From Oreohelix idahoensis (Eukaryota; Mollusca; Gastropoda; Stylommatophora; Oreohelicidae), in contig JAMPIV010008062.1 of the NCBI GenBank assembly GCA_024509875.1, positions 247,818-311,817 of the forward strand: a stretch of 64,000 nt of DNA. Reading direction: 5' to 3'. Within the stretch, counting starts at the first letter, position 1; the number at the start of each line of letters is the position of its first letter. Shown in pieces: positions 10,126 through 20,572 of the stretch. The notes below the pieces were generated by a model. The model ran no database searches. It was not told the DNA's origin and saw only the letters and a program-made list of their open reading frames with translations. Made by a program: the position numbers and the translations under genes.

Positions 10126-11659
10126 CCATATCGAGCAGTTGCAAATTCTTCTAACTTATCACCAGTCTTCCCAAGCAATTTACCCTGCTCAATAAAGTGC
10201 TCAAATGTAGACATGTTGTCTAACATATGAGTCCAAAACCTGAAATAATTAACTAATTTATTTCAAACCTAAGTGTAACAAGTCTTAATTAAGCACTTGT
10301 ATATTCACATCACATTATATTATCCCAGTCTCTGTGGGAAACAAGTCTCCAATCAAAGAACTTGTATATGAAATATCAGCACTCAATTCTTGATCATAAG
10401 TGCACTTCTCATTCAATAGTGCACGACACTATTCATCATTCATTTATCATCAGTGTAGTAGTAACAGTGCATTAGCATAGCCCATTAACTAATTACTATA
10501 ACTGTAAACAATGACTATGTAAACACATGCAGAATGTAAACATTGAAAATGTAAACAATACAAACAATGTAAACAATAACAATGTAAACAATAACAAAGA
10601 TCAGCAACAATACAAAAACGTTCGCAGAAATCAACTAAAAATAAAGCAGAAATTAATGAAATATCACAAAAAATGTGACGATATCTGCGATAGAATTAAA
10701 CAAAATACATGACACCACAGTGTATAAACAAAAATGTTGTATGAAACTAAATTATAGACAAGAGTAGGCTAACAAATACAAACAAATCAAAACAAAACTA
10801 AAGAATGCGAAATAATAACGAAAACAATATTAAAACATGTCATCACAGCTAACATAAATAGCAACAGAAGTCGCTTAGCAAATTCCAGTATCGGAAATTT
10901 GCAAACCCTACAGAAAACGCTCACAATAGACGACCTCTATGACGTGGCATAATCTAACGGAGACACCACCCAACCGAGAACCCGCTGAAATATAAACATA
11001 TAAATATACAAATAACATATAGACATATAACATATAGAATGAGATGATACACAGAAGACTCAGCAGAAGTATAAGGGCACAGTTTACATACAAACAGGCC
11101 ACTTAACTTATAGGCTTCCAATCGTAGAACAGCAGAAAAAACGGATGTCAATCAACGTCCTAAAGAGCGAAGCTCCAACGATGATGGCACATCTGAACTG
11201 CTTCCACTGCTAACACGATGGTACAAGAGCTTCTGAAATACTGTGTGTTGAGTTGTTTCGGCACTTGACCTTCTAATCCAAAAGTAAGTTGATGGAAATC
11301 GGTACTTGGCCTTCTTCAGAAAACAACCCGTTTCAACCGGCACTTGACCTTCACAAAAACGACAGCACTGGAACCTTGACAGCAGCAACTTGCTTGACTT
11401 GCGTAAAAGATAACAGCAGTCCGAGTTATCCGGCAACATGTAACAACGCCGGGTACTGTCAAATTCTTGTTTCCGTCAAAAAGTTGAAATTTTGACTTTT
11501 ACCGGGCAACGCCGAGTACTTTGAAAATTTTGAAGATGTTGACTGTATTGAAGAATGTTAATTTCTTGAAGGATGCTGATGAATTCTTGTTGAAAATGAA
11601 GTGGGTAAGGGACCCCGTGTTTGCTGGTACCAGAATCAAACCAGCTTATGGCCACCAAA
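10126..11659 (-). other. leader of the Gmr1-like element, with GTAAACA cluster
   Basis: This is a 1.5-kb untranslated leader between the 5' LTR and gag-pol. Near the gag end, 10008-10226 in another frame probably encodes the first Gag residues. At 10503-10600 the plus strand repeats GTAAACA about six times within an A/C/T-rich stretch. Confidence 0.6.
11640..11658 (-). other. candidate primer binding site
   Basis: On the minus strand the sequence two bases after the 5' LTR reads TGGTGGCCATAAGCTGG. It begins with the TGG expected to pair with a tRNA CCA end. I cannot name the tRNA. Confidence 0.45.
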
Positions 11660-12736
11660 TGATGCGTGATGCCATATGATGATGGATGGTATCCGCATGT
11701 CTGGTTTTGTGTAGTGTGCAGATGTGTTCAGTCAAAACAATGTTCATACAAAAATAACAGGGCAATCCACATAGGACGTCAGTAAACTCACGACGTATAA
11801 AGTCAATGATTCTTGAAACAGCCGTTGACGTTTTTCTTCATTATTTATTGTGGACGCCACAGTGACAAAATGGTTACGCGAATATGTAGGCACATCAAAC
11901 AGTCATTATCACAGCAACATTCAATACAGCAATAGACGGTAGACAGCATTACAATGATGAGTCAGATGCATGTTATATTTCATAGTGCTGTAAATGTAGT
12001 CAGGTGAAAAACTCCATCCTTTTCTATAACAGCCAGGAGATAACCAGATGTATGAGATCAGTTCACTCTCCTTAGTTTGACTTCAGCAAGACAGACACGT
12101 CTGCCGAAGTATAAATAATGTCCTCAAAAATATCCTCTAGATAATAAAGGTTTTCCAAACCTAGTTCATTTAACAAAGTAGCAAGTAATGGTCCTTGGGA
12201 CCTGCATCAACCGATGCAGTACAATACAGCGACATGTGAGCTGGGAAAACATCTCGTGACGACGACTTTCGAAGACAGGCTATGAATCGAAATCGCTCAC
12301 GACCCAAAATCGATAGAGTTAATGAAAAGTCAATTTACCTTGCTTTCATGAAATACACAGAAATATCACGCCTCCCGACATGTGGGAAACACTAGAGGTA
12401 TTATCTCGAATAAACGAAATATCCATTAAGAGGACTACACATCCCTGACAGAACAAAAAATAGCGGAGATCCCCTCTTCAACGAGGCATCTCTTTCGGCA
12501 TTCCAAATCGCTCACTCCACTAGTGGTGGGCGGAAACCGATCGACCAAAAAACAAGACAAGTCATGCGCAGTCCAGCGCAAAAAGACCACAGCTCAAAAC
12601 TTAACTGCATTCGATACCAACGCGAGAAGACAAATGCTTACCGAGAAAAGTGACTATAAATTTCAAGCAGTTGTTGCCCTTGCGTTATAAAATAGATATT
12701 GAAATAAAACGATGTTGCGAGAATTTATCACGCAAC
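11660..12736 (-). repeat. 5' LTR of the Gmr1-like element
   Basis: 1077 bp, about 99% identical to 3522-4597, with one extra A in the ACCAAAAAAC run and a handful of substitutions. It should hold the promoter, but I see no clear TATA box. On the minus strand its first base abuts ATCGG, where the other LTR reads TGTTGCG. A T-to-G change at the canonical first base, with a 4-bp duplication, is therefore an alternative to a 5-bp duplication. Confidence 0.9.
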
Positions 12737-12741
12737 CCGAT
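12737..12741. repeat. target site duplication of the LTR element, right
   Basis: CCGAT directly outside the right LTR. The empty site in the second LINE copy reads CCAAT at about 41317-41321. Confidence 0.8.
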
Positions 12742-13030
12742 CTTCTCCATTCTGCAGACATGGCCAAACCATCTTAGTTGGGACTGTTCTATTTGGGTCT
12801 GCAGCGGATGGGATTTTAGGCCTTGACGGATCGTCTGGTTGCGGACCATGTCTCTTCTTGTTACTTCAACCACTTTCCTCAGATACCTCATTTCTGAGGT
12901 TTGGATCTGGCTTTTATGGGTTGTAGTCATTGTCCACGACTCGCATCCATATGTCAAGACTGGGACATAGGTGGAGCGGTATACAGCCATCTTCGTTTTC
13001 TTACCAACCTCTTTCTTGCTGAGGAATCCC
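12742..13030 (-). pseudogene. LINE-A C-terminal region, shifted frame, up to the insertion
   Basis: After the single-base loss the correct reading continues here as MAVYRSTYVPVLTYGCESWT and QSQLRWFGHVCRM. It stops at the LTR element boundary at 12737. The 'YGCE.W' and 'RWFGHV.RM' motifs are typical of the C-terminal end of these LINE proteins. Translation past 12737 into the LTR is accidental. Confidence 0.8.
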
Positions 13031-15563
13031 GATTTATGGCCTGAAAAAGTCTCCCAGCCGCTGCTTTTCGAGTGGCCAACTCTTCTTTGATGCCTCCCTT
13101 TCGGTCTATAATAGCTCCGAGATATTTAAAGTGGTCGACCTGCTCCAGGACCTGTTCTCCCAACTTAATCTGATGTTTTCTTTCTTCTCGTGATATCACC
13201 ATGGATTTTGTTTTAGAGCTGCTTATGACCATCCCTCTCTTCTCCAGCTCTTCCTTCCAGACTTGCAGGTTGGATTGGAGATGTGCCTCTGATTTAGCAA
13301 TCAGGGCAACATCATCAGCAAATGCCAGCTCCGAAATATAGACCTGTCTCATCTTCCAGTACCCCACTGAATACTTTCTTGTTCTCTCCTTACATGCCTT
13401 GATGACATCGTCCATAAGGAGTATGAAGAGGTAAGGTGATAGGATATCACCTTGTCTTACACCAGTGGTGGTCCTGAACTCTTCTGACTTATGGTTTGCT
13501 GTCCTCACATAATTTCTGCAAGACTTGTAGAAGCTCTGTATAGCATGAATCAGAGGTGCTGGAATATTCTTCCTTGCCAAACAGTCCCAAAGTTTGCTCC
13601 AGGGGACCCTGTCAAACGCCTTTTCCAGATCTATGAAACAAAGATGGATCTCACTCTTATACTCAAGGGCCTTTTCACTCAGCTGTCTGAGTGTGAAGAT
13701 TAGGTCTTGAGTACTTCGGTTTGCTCGGAATCCGCACTGGACCTCATCCAATTGTGGCTCAGCTAGGCGTCGGAGTCTCTGCTCTAGGATTCTAGAGTAG
13801 ATTTTACCAGGGACACTGAGAAGGGATATGCCTCTATGGTTTCCACATTGTCGATTGTCACCCTTTTTGAAAATTGGTGTTATGATGGCAATCTCCCAAT
13901 CCTTTGGTATGGTCTTGTTGCACCATGCTGCCTGTAGGACCTTTAAGAGTAATAGGTCGCCTGATGCTCCCATGTACTTAACCATTTCTGGTGTTATACC
14001 ATCATGCCCTGCTGCTTTGCCCATCTTGATTTTCTCTAGTGCTGCCCTCAGTTCTTCCATCTTTATGTCATCTTCACCATCATTGGTTTTCTCTTCTGTG
14101 CTAGTGGTTATCATTTCTGATGCTTCACCATGCTCACCATCCAGGAGTTCTGAGAAATATTCTTTCCATCTTTCCATTACTTCCTTCGGGGCAGTAAGCA
14201 ATTTGCCTTGCTTGTCCTTTATAAATTTGAGAGGGCATTGTTTTTCTTTCCTCATGTTCTTTAGGGTCTTATAGAACAATTTCTGGTTTTCTTGTGCATC
14301 TTTTTCTAGCTTTTCTCCAAATTCTTCCCAGGACTTCTGTTTTGCTGCTAGCACTTTGTTCTTTGCTTCTGTTCTGAGTGTCACATATTCTCTATATTTT
14401 TCCATTTGTCCTGTTGTGTTTTTAGCTCCTAAGTATTGTTTCCATGCCATTTTCTTCTCTCTTATTTTCTCTTTGACTTCCTCTGTCCACCAAGGTGTCC
14501 TCTTTCTCTGGTTCCCAAGTCGGACTTCACCGCATGCTTCTGCAGCAGCTGTCTTTATGATATCCTTGAATTTATTCCAGAGGGTTTCCAAGTCATCAGG
14601 TCGTTCTTCTGTGTTGCTCACTGCTGTAGCAATAAGCCCCTGATATCTGGTCTTAATTTCTGGCTCTCTCAGCTTGTAGGTCCTAATGCTCATTTCTCCT
14701 GCTCGTTTACTTGGTTTCTTGCGTGATGTTGGGCAGTTCCTAGGCTGAGCAACTCTTTCAGTTGTTCGTTTGATTGTTAGCAGGTAGTGATCACTTCCAA
14801 TCTCTGGCCCCCTCCAGACTCTTGCATCTCGGACATATCTGAATGAGCTTCTCCGAACAATGGCATAGTCGATCACTGACTTCTCATTCTTGGTTGGTTC
14901 ACATCTAGTGTATGCATGTATGCGCTTATGGGGGAACTTTGTGTTTGTAATGATCAGATTCTGCTCACTGCAGAATCTAAGGAGTCGCTTTCCATTGTCA
15001 TTGAGAGTATCTTCTCCATATCTTCCGATAACTCCACCCCATCTAGCATGGTCATTTCCAACTCTGGCATTAAAATCTCCGAGCATAATAACTTCATCTA
15101 GGCAGTCATCCACTGTCCTTTGAAGCAGCTCGAAGAATTCCTCCTTGACCTCTGCTCTCTCATCCTCATTTGGCCCATACACTATGACCAGGTTGACTAT
15201 GGTTTCTCCTTCTTTTAGTTTTACAACCATAATGCGCTCCGAGACAAAGTTCCATCCCTTGATACTATCTTTTGGATTTTGGGCCACAATGCAACCCACG
15301 CCCCCTTTAGCTCTTTCAGATATGGGTACACCACTGTAGAGCAACGTGTTGCCATCGAGATCCATGACTCCTTGTCCTTTTTTCTTCGTTTCCGTTATAG
15401 CCAGGATTTCTAGTTTTGCTTTCCTCATCTCTTCCACCAGCTCCTCTTCCTTCCCATTTATACTTCTTGTGTTCCAAGTTCCATAAGTCGTAGTCCGTAG
15501 TCCGTTCCAGTTCGTCGCCTTTAGAATCAGTCCGGTTTTCTCTCTTGTAGTTCGCGTAATCAT
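12954..15563 (-). pseudogene. LINE-A endonuclease/reverse transcriptase ORF (main part)
   Basis: The 869-codon frame encodes the replication protein of the LINE. Residues about 27-260 form an exonuclease-endonuclease-phosphatase fold, with GTWNTRS at the start, a catalytic-type LGDFNARVGN near residue 165 and SDHYLL near 256. This type is often annotated as craniofacial-development-protein-2-like. The reverse transcriptase follows: GFRANRSTQDLIFTLRQ, CFIDLEKAFDRVPW, GVRQGDILSPYLF and the catalytic FADDVAL near residue 746. The frame is then lost at about 13027-13031 by one missing base relative to the second copy (41105-44191), so the last codons down to 12954 are out of frame. The true C-terminal part continues in another frame from about 13030 to 12742 and again in 3310-3521 beyond the LTR element. 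Confidence 0.85.
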
Positions 15564-15690
15564 GATTTAAAGCAAACAGGTGATTGGCCTGTTGTGCCTT
15601 TGCATGGTGGAGGGGCTGCCTCCTTACGGCCTCCATGCAGGCCGCCCTCCTCCTTTTTCATCCGGGCTTGGGACCGGCATAGGCGGAGTT

Positions 15691-15701
15691 ATAATTTAAA
15701 C
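15691..15701. repeat. target site duplication of LINE-A copy 1, right
   Basis: ATAATTTAAAC matches 3283-3293 exactly and marks the 5' end of the LINE. Confidence 0.85.
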
Positions 15702-16238
15702 TTTCTCTCCTTAATATTCTCATATGCCAGTACCTCACAAAGACCGGCGGTTCATGACATAGGCTGTATTTTTCTGTGTCCTACTCAGACTTTTCCTGTT
15801 CCTTATTGTTTATTAACCATAGTTGTCACCACTTTCAAAAATACCAGCCACAGAAGTAATAGCCATAACTTTCAAACCACTCCTTTCCTCTCCCTTTCTT
15901 TCTGCAATGTAACTTAAATTTATAGAATTGAGTGTTTTTAAGACCTTGTTAAACCTCACCCTTCTCACCCCTCTTTTCAAATCATTCTTAAATCTTCATT
16001 AGCACGCCATGGATATTTGCATAATTTTGAGCTCTCTTAATTTTATGCCCACTTTGCAGTTTCAAAATGAAAAGCTAAAAGGGTGGTAATAAAAAGTCTT
16101 ACATGTGTTGAGAGAACTCTTTTAATGCAAGGTAACATCATGAAATTTAGAGCACATGGCATAACTAGAATGAGATGATAATGCTCCTGATGAAATATGA
16201 TGATGATGACAACAGTAGCATCCACCCATCATCATTAC
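15702..16238. other. no gene seen (CFAP54 intron)
   Basis: Intron sequence to the right of the nested insertion. No exon or repeat family is recognised. Confidence 0.5.
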
Positions 16239-16392
16239 CTGGTGCTGCAACTGCTGGTGCTGCCTTTTCCACTTCCACTTCTTCAATATTACTTGTTTGT
16301 TTCTTTTGCCGCCGACTGCTGTTCACTTTTTCCATGGCAGACAGTAACTCCAAAGCCTTTTCATCCCAGCAAAATCTCTCATCTTTGCTCTC
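16239..16392 (-). CDS. CFAP54: CFAP54 exon (lysine/glutamate-rich linker start)
   Basis: The exon has 51 codons + 1 nt. It begins ESKDERFCWDEKALELLSAM, continues with the basic run SSRRQKKQTS, and ends VEVEKAAPAVAAP. The acceptor is TTTAAAATCAG|GAGAGC and the donor GCACCAG|GTAATG, phase 1. The C-terminal half is low complexity and probably a flexible linker. The following intron is very long because the nested LINE and Gmr1-like element (3294-15690) sit in it. Confidence 0.78.
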
Positions 16393-16599
16393 CTGATTTT
16401 AAAGTAAAATGTAACAATCCTTTTCATATATAACTTTGACATGCTGTTAACTAAAAAATAAAAGTAACAGTTTGCAACTCATTCCCTCATAATGTGATTT
16501 GTCTCATTAATTATCTCAGATTTTGAAATTTTGATACCATATGAATGGTTATTTCAAGATTTTCGCGCTGGTCAAAATAATGAAACACAATATCTGGGG

Positions 16600-16885
16600 A
16601 AAAGTTATATACGTTTGGAATAAAGTGTGTTTGTAATTCATGTTTGAAGAAAATATATTTGTAGTTCATGTTTTAAGAAAGTATGTTTGTAATTCAAGTT
16701 TGAAGAAAGTATGATTGTTATTCATGCATGAAAAAACAGTATGTTTATAATTCATGTTTGAATAAAGTATGTTTGTAATTCATGTTTGAAGAAAGTCTGT
16801 GTGTGATTCTTGTTTGAAGAAAGTATGTTTGTAATTCATGCATAAAGAAAGTATGTTTGTTTGAAAAGAGTATGATTGTAATCCA
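16600..16885. repeat. 28-bp minisatellite
   Basis: About ten degenerate units of GTATGTTTGTAATTCATG followed by TTTGAAGAAA lie in a CFAP54 intron. It abuts the 26-bp array that follows but has an unrelated unit. Confidence 0.75.
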
Positions 16886-17132
16886 TGTTTCACATTTGTG
16901 ATCTTGTCATCAGTTTCACATTGGTGATTTTGTCATCAGTTTCACATTGGTGATCTTGTCATCAATTTCACATTGGTGATCTTGTCATCAGTTCCACATT
17001 GGTGATTTTGTCATCAATTTCACATTGGTGATCTTGTCATCAGTTTCACATTGGTGATCTTGTCATCAGTTTCACATTAGTGATCTTGTCATCAGTTTCA
17101 CATTGGTGATCTTGTCATCAGTTCCTCATTAC
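16886..17132. repeat. 26-bp minisatellite, short array (inverted relative to the long array)
   Basis: Nine or so units of TTTCACATTGGTGATCTTG plus TCATCAG. This is the reverse complement of the unit at 21957-23525. No LINE flank is attached. Confidence 0.85.
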
Positions 17133-17639
17133 ATTCAAACACATTTTAGTTACACTTAAGATAATTTCTGACACATTTTACATTACACCAAAAGAGTGGA
17201 GAAAAAAAAAATTGGAAGCACTGAAATTCTGAAATTTAAAACCCAGTAGAATTTTTAAACAATTTTCTCCAAAGTATAAAAGCCAACATAGGCTCATTTC
17301 TGTAAAGACATATAATATTTACATGATATATGAAGGAGGCTCTAGATCTGTAAATTCAAAGTTAAAGAGATACGGTACTTTCTCTAATAATATATGAAGC
17401 TATGTCTGATGATTTCCTTTCCCCTCTACAGTACACATTTTGTTTTTAAATCTAATTATCAGAATTTCAAACTTATTTTAGGAAATACCCTTCATGTGCA
17501 TCAAAGACAACAAATAACTTTGTACATTTAGACATATTTTTCCATTAAATATAATTATCTGCACTTTACACATATTTTAGAAAATACAGTTCATGTGCAT
17601 CAATGACAACAAATAAGTTTCTGTATTTAGAAATTATAC
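17133..17639. other. no gene seen (CFAP54 intron)
   Basis: AT-rich intron sequence with a loose direct repeat around TTCATGTGCATCAA (17490s and 17590s). Nothing else is recognised. Confidence 0.45.
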
Positions 17640-17752
17640 CTTGATCAATTCCATGACAGGCGTCAGCAGTGCCTCAAACAGATCCCACTGTTCATAGGCA
17701 TAAGCAAACTTTACCAAACGTATCACAGACTCCAAGGGGACATGGTCTTCAC
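17640..17752 (-). CDS. CFAP54: CFAP54 exon (EDHVPLESVIRLVKFAYAYEQ)
   Basis: The exon has 2 nt + 37 codons and reads EDHVPLESVIRLVKFAYAYE, then QWDLFEALLTPVMELIK. The acceptor is GTGATCTTCAAG|GTGAAG and the donor ATCAAG|GTATAA. The leading GT completes the glycine split at the previous exon. The exon ends in phase 0. A helical-repeat protein surface is likely from the heptad-like pattern. Confidence 0.82.
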
Positions 17753-18338
17753 CTTGAAGATCACAAAAGTCAGACAGATGTATAAAATCTTTAAAATACA
17801 ATTTTTAAAATGCCTGCAAGACCTTTGAACAAGATACCATCGATGGACACAGTCACCTTGTCATCTTATAAGTATATAAATAAAAAATAAACCAGTCTTG
17901 AATCAATATTACAAATTAATGGTACACAGGAAACATGGGACATTTCAGATATCACACTTTGTCAGCCACAGTTACAAACAGGCAACAAGGACAAGAAATA
18001 TAGACAGGTTAAAGTAAAATACTATAGACACTGCAAACAAGTAACAGGATGAGCAACACAGATCAGAAGGGCAACAACAAATATATATGAAATATAACAA
18101 CACATTGAAGAGAAATAATAAAGCAAGAAATATACAAAACCAGAAAAGAAATGATCAATACAAGAAATTCAACAATCAACAAAAATCAAAAGGAGAAAAT
18201 GAAATAACAAAACAAGAAGCCCTTAACTATCAGTGTCACTGTCGTGCTTTTGCTTAGAACTAGATGCAGCCATTTGTACACATACATTTTTTTTATAGCT
18301 GTGACCTCTGAATGAACCATGAAAATGACTGCCTTGGA

Positions 18339-18736
18339 CAAGGAAACTGAAAAGTCACTTCCCATTCTTAAACTGTTATTTGTTCACTCTTATTCAACTT
18401 ATATATGAAACAATGTTAAAATAAAGACAGTGAGATGCCTTTAGATTAAATAAAATGATATGTCACATTATCATTATACTGAACCTGAGATCTGGTTTGT
18501 TCAACACATGATGTCATAGCAGGCAAATATTTTTGATGTCATAATGTCAGTATGTTGGCCATTTGGATTTTATTTTGTCTTATTTAGTTTCTGGTAATAA
18601 AAAAATAAGCACAGAAAACACATTTTTCAAATGGCAGTTATTACTCATTGTTTTGACATATGTTTCATGTATGTCCATTTGATAAAAGTGAGGATATAAA
18701 CATTTAAAAATAGGATGTGACTTTTCAATCATCCTG
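18339..18736. mobile_element. MITE copy, about 400 bp
   Basis: The ends are inverted: GAAAAGTCACTTCCCATTC at the left and GGATGTGACTTTTC at the right. The interior matches the element at 24198-24591 in opposite orientation, for example TCTGGTTTGTTCAACACATG against TGTGCTGAACAAACTGGAT. There is no coding capacity. Confidence 0.65.
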
Positions 18737-18880
18737 AACACCTAGAAGGGATGGCACAGAGCAGGAAAGAATGGCTTAACCTTGTTAAAGGTCTATGCTC
18801 CACAGGGAACTTAATAGCGATGATGATGATGATGCTAATGATGATGACGATGAAGAAACTGCCTAAAAAGCCACACTCAC

Positions 18881-19190
18881 CTTTGGTAGCCATCTGAACG
18901 AGGGAACCCTTCAAGGTCACACAAGACAGTGGTGATGTCCCTGTGACCATCTGAGACTTTACACCTGGCGCCCGACTCCCTCCTCCACCAGCCAAGATTT
19001 CCTGAGCAGCCATCATCAGTTCACAATATGCATCCAAGATTTCTGGCTCACTGTCTGAGGCTGGGGGTGATGACTGGAGGACGCGGCGATTGCTGTTGCT
19101 GAGTGACTCGAGAATGGCAAGAAACTGGGCTGAACCACAGTCAAACATGTCTGCCAGCATATTTTCTGTGGCTGTTCGAGGCCATGGCAG
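18881..19190 (-). CDS. CFAP54: CFAP54 LPWPRT exon (103 codons + 1 nt)
   Basis: This is the largest host exon here. It opens LPWPRTATENMLADMFDCGS, followed by QFLAILESLSNSNRRVLQ, SEPEILDAYCELMMAAQEIL, a glycine-rich bend (AGGGGSRAPG), and ends LVQMATKG. The acceptor is TTTTTTCTTAG|CTGCCA and the donor ACCAAAG|GTGAGT. It starts in phase 0 and ends in phase 1. 'LPWPRT.TE.ML..MFD....QFLA.LE.LS.SNRR.LQ' fits CFAP54. A run of ATG/ATC triplets (about 18815-18855) lies just past the donor. Confidence 0.87.
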
Positions 19191-20185
19191 CTAAGAAAAA
19201 AGTGAATAAATCATGAAACAAAAGATTTCAATCCTGAAATCATCACACAAGCACTGAAATGTTTCATAAATGTGATTTTCAGACTACATGTATAAATTTA
19301 AAAATAAAAATCAATAATATATCAAGTGCAGTACCATCTGGCATACACTAATACCATTTTACAGCTTTCTACCTCTGGTGTACTCTGACAGTTCTGTTCA
19401 CACCTGAATTATCCAGTAGGATTACTAAGAATTGTGCTTAGGGCATCACGAAGGTATAGGCATTAAAAAAATGTTTCTTGACATGAATTTTGATATTTAA
19501 AATATGACTGTCTGGATTGCATCTAATAATGACATTACTGAGAGCACACACACAATTTTGAAATGTGGGATGGTCACATATAGTGAAGGGATAGTACAAA
19601 TCTTTAGAATATAGTAGTCATTTGGAGACCCATAGAAAAAGAGAATAGACTAGCACATCAGACTTGGCCAGCCAGAACTCCCCCCTCTCAAAATGTACAA
19701 AAGCAATAAATCATATGTGATGTTGTCATTATCAGTTTAGACTGTTAAGTGTGTTGCACACACAGAGGTCCAGACTGCAAATCTACGGAGACAGTTGTTG
19801 TTGTGTGTAATAAAGATGTCTGTGGATGTTGTGGTGTAGTTTGCCAGCTTATTTTACTCTAAAAAACGTAGGAGCATTTAATTATTTTGAGGGCAGTCAG
19901 ATAAGAATAATAAGTACCAATGATGGCAGTAGGTCAACTGTTAACAGCTGCACTGTGAAAAGTGCTTAATTACATATAATGTCAATGAATACCATGTTTT
20001 TACATACCAAATATAAGTAAAGTTGTTGTAAGTCTATCTTTTGATGTTGGTTATGTGGAATAAAATGTTACCAGTGGAAGTGAATTTTAAAATACATTCA
20101 CAGAGCACATGAAGTTCTACAAGAACCATTAGCACACTAAAGAGTGATTTTTAAGAACAGGAAGACACACCAAAAAATACATTGG
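19191..20185. other. no gene seen (CFAP54 intron)
   Basis: AT-rich sequence. I searched it, and the rest of this intron, for the CFAP54 segment that should follow ...SATVR and did not find it. Confidence 0.45.
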
Positions 20186-20468
20186 AATGGCAATGGTAAT
20201 GGATCCCGTTACACGCCTGTTGAGGCATATTGGGAATACAGTGTTAGGCCCGTATTTTCTTGATCATCGGCACACTAGGGGTGATGTGGTCAGCATCACG
20301 CCGGCTGCTTTAACCTTCCCAGAGTTGTTCTGGTACCCAATTCATGAGGGCTGGGTCAACCCCGGAGCCGTTTACAGTCTAAAAAAATCACACCTCAACT
20401 GGGGAGATCGAACCATGGACCACCGAGCTAGGAAGCCAGTGCACTAACCACTGTACTACCACGGCACC
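20186..20468 (-). mobile_element. SINE-B copy (tRNA-headed, TTTACC tail)
   Basis: On the minus strand it starts with a tRNA-like head (GTAGTACAGTGGTTAGTGC as A-box region, GGTTCGATCTCC as B-box region). It continues with a body shared with 40686-40953 and 45658-45934 and ends GTAACGGGATCC. The flanking duplication is not clear. Confidence 0.75.
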
Positions 20469-20469
20469 C

Positions 20470-20572
20470 ACTGCCTTGGACAGTGTGTGCACACAGGTTA
20501 TGAAATCAGTGCACATTGGAATATGAACAGCGCTAAAAAAATTAAATTCAAGCAAAAAATAACTATGGAGAA
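20470..20572. repeat. dispersed repeat, copy 1
   Basis: TGCACACAGGTTATGAAATC ... ATTAAATTCAAGCAAAAAAT is shared with 24735-24832. I do not recognise the family. Confidence 0.55.

Larger units (their letters stand above)
3522..12736 (-). mobile_element. complete Gmr1-like LTR retrotransposon (Ty3/gypsy type, integrase before RT)
   Basis: A 9.2-kb LTR retrotransposon on the minus strand is inserted in LINE-A copy 1. It has two LTRs of about 1076 bp, a primer-binding-site candidate, a long leader, one 1586-codon gag-pol frame, a polypurine tract and a flanking duplication CCGAT (3517-3521 and 12737-12741). The gag-pol order is Gag, protease, integrase, reverse transcriptase, RNase H. That is the copia-like order on a Ty3/gypsy-type protein, as known for the Gmr1-like group. 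No envelope-like frame is seen. I count about eight substitutions and one indel between the LTRs, so the insertion is young. The only obvious lesion is a likely frame break at the very N-terminus of Gag. Confidence 0.9.
3294..15690 (-). mobile_element. RTE-like LINE copy 1 (LINE-A), split by an LTR element
   Basis: This is a nearly full-length non-LTR retrotransposon on the minus strand, in the same orientation as CFAP54. Its 5' end is at about 15690 and its 3' end is a (GTAA)n tail at about 3294-3316. Removing the inserted LTR element leaves about 3.18 kb, a usual size for RTE-clade elements. ATAATTTAAAC lies directly outside both ends (3283-3293 and 15691-15701), an 11-bp target site duplication. 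Together with the short tandem 3' tail this fits target-primed insertion. One long ORF encodes an apurinic-type endonuclease and reverse transcriptase. The clade assignment to RTE is by architecture and tail; a tree was not possible. Confidence 0.88.

Noticed and set aside
3522..12736. Endogenous retrovirus with envelope
   Set aside because: No envelope-like frame lies between pol and the 3' LTR, and the domain order is that of the Gmr1-like group.
13828..14726. Plus-strand open frames over the LINE ORFs (also 42397-43690)
   Set aside because: Antisense shadows of the LINE-A endonuclease/RT frame, with no independent coding features.
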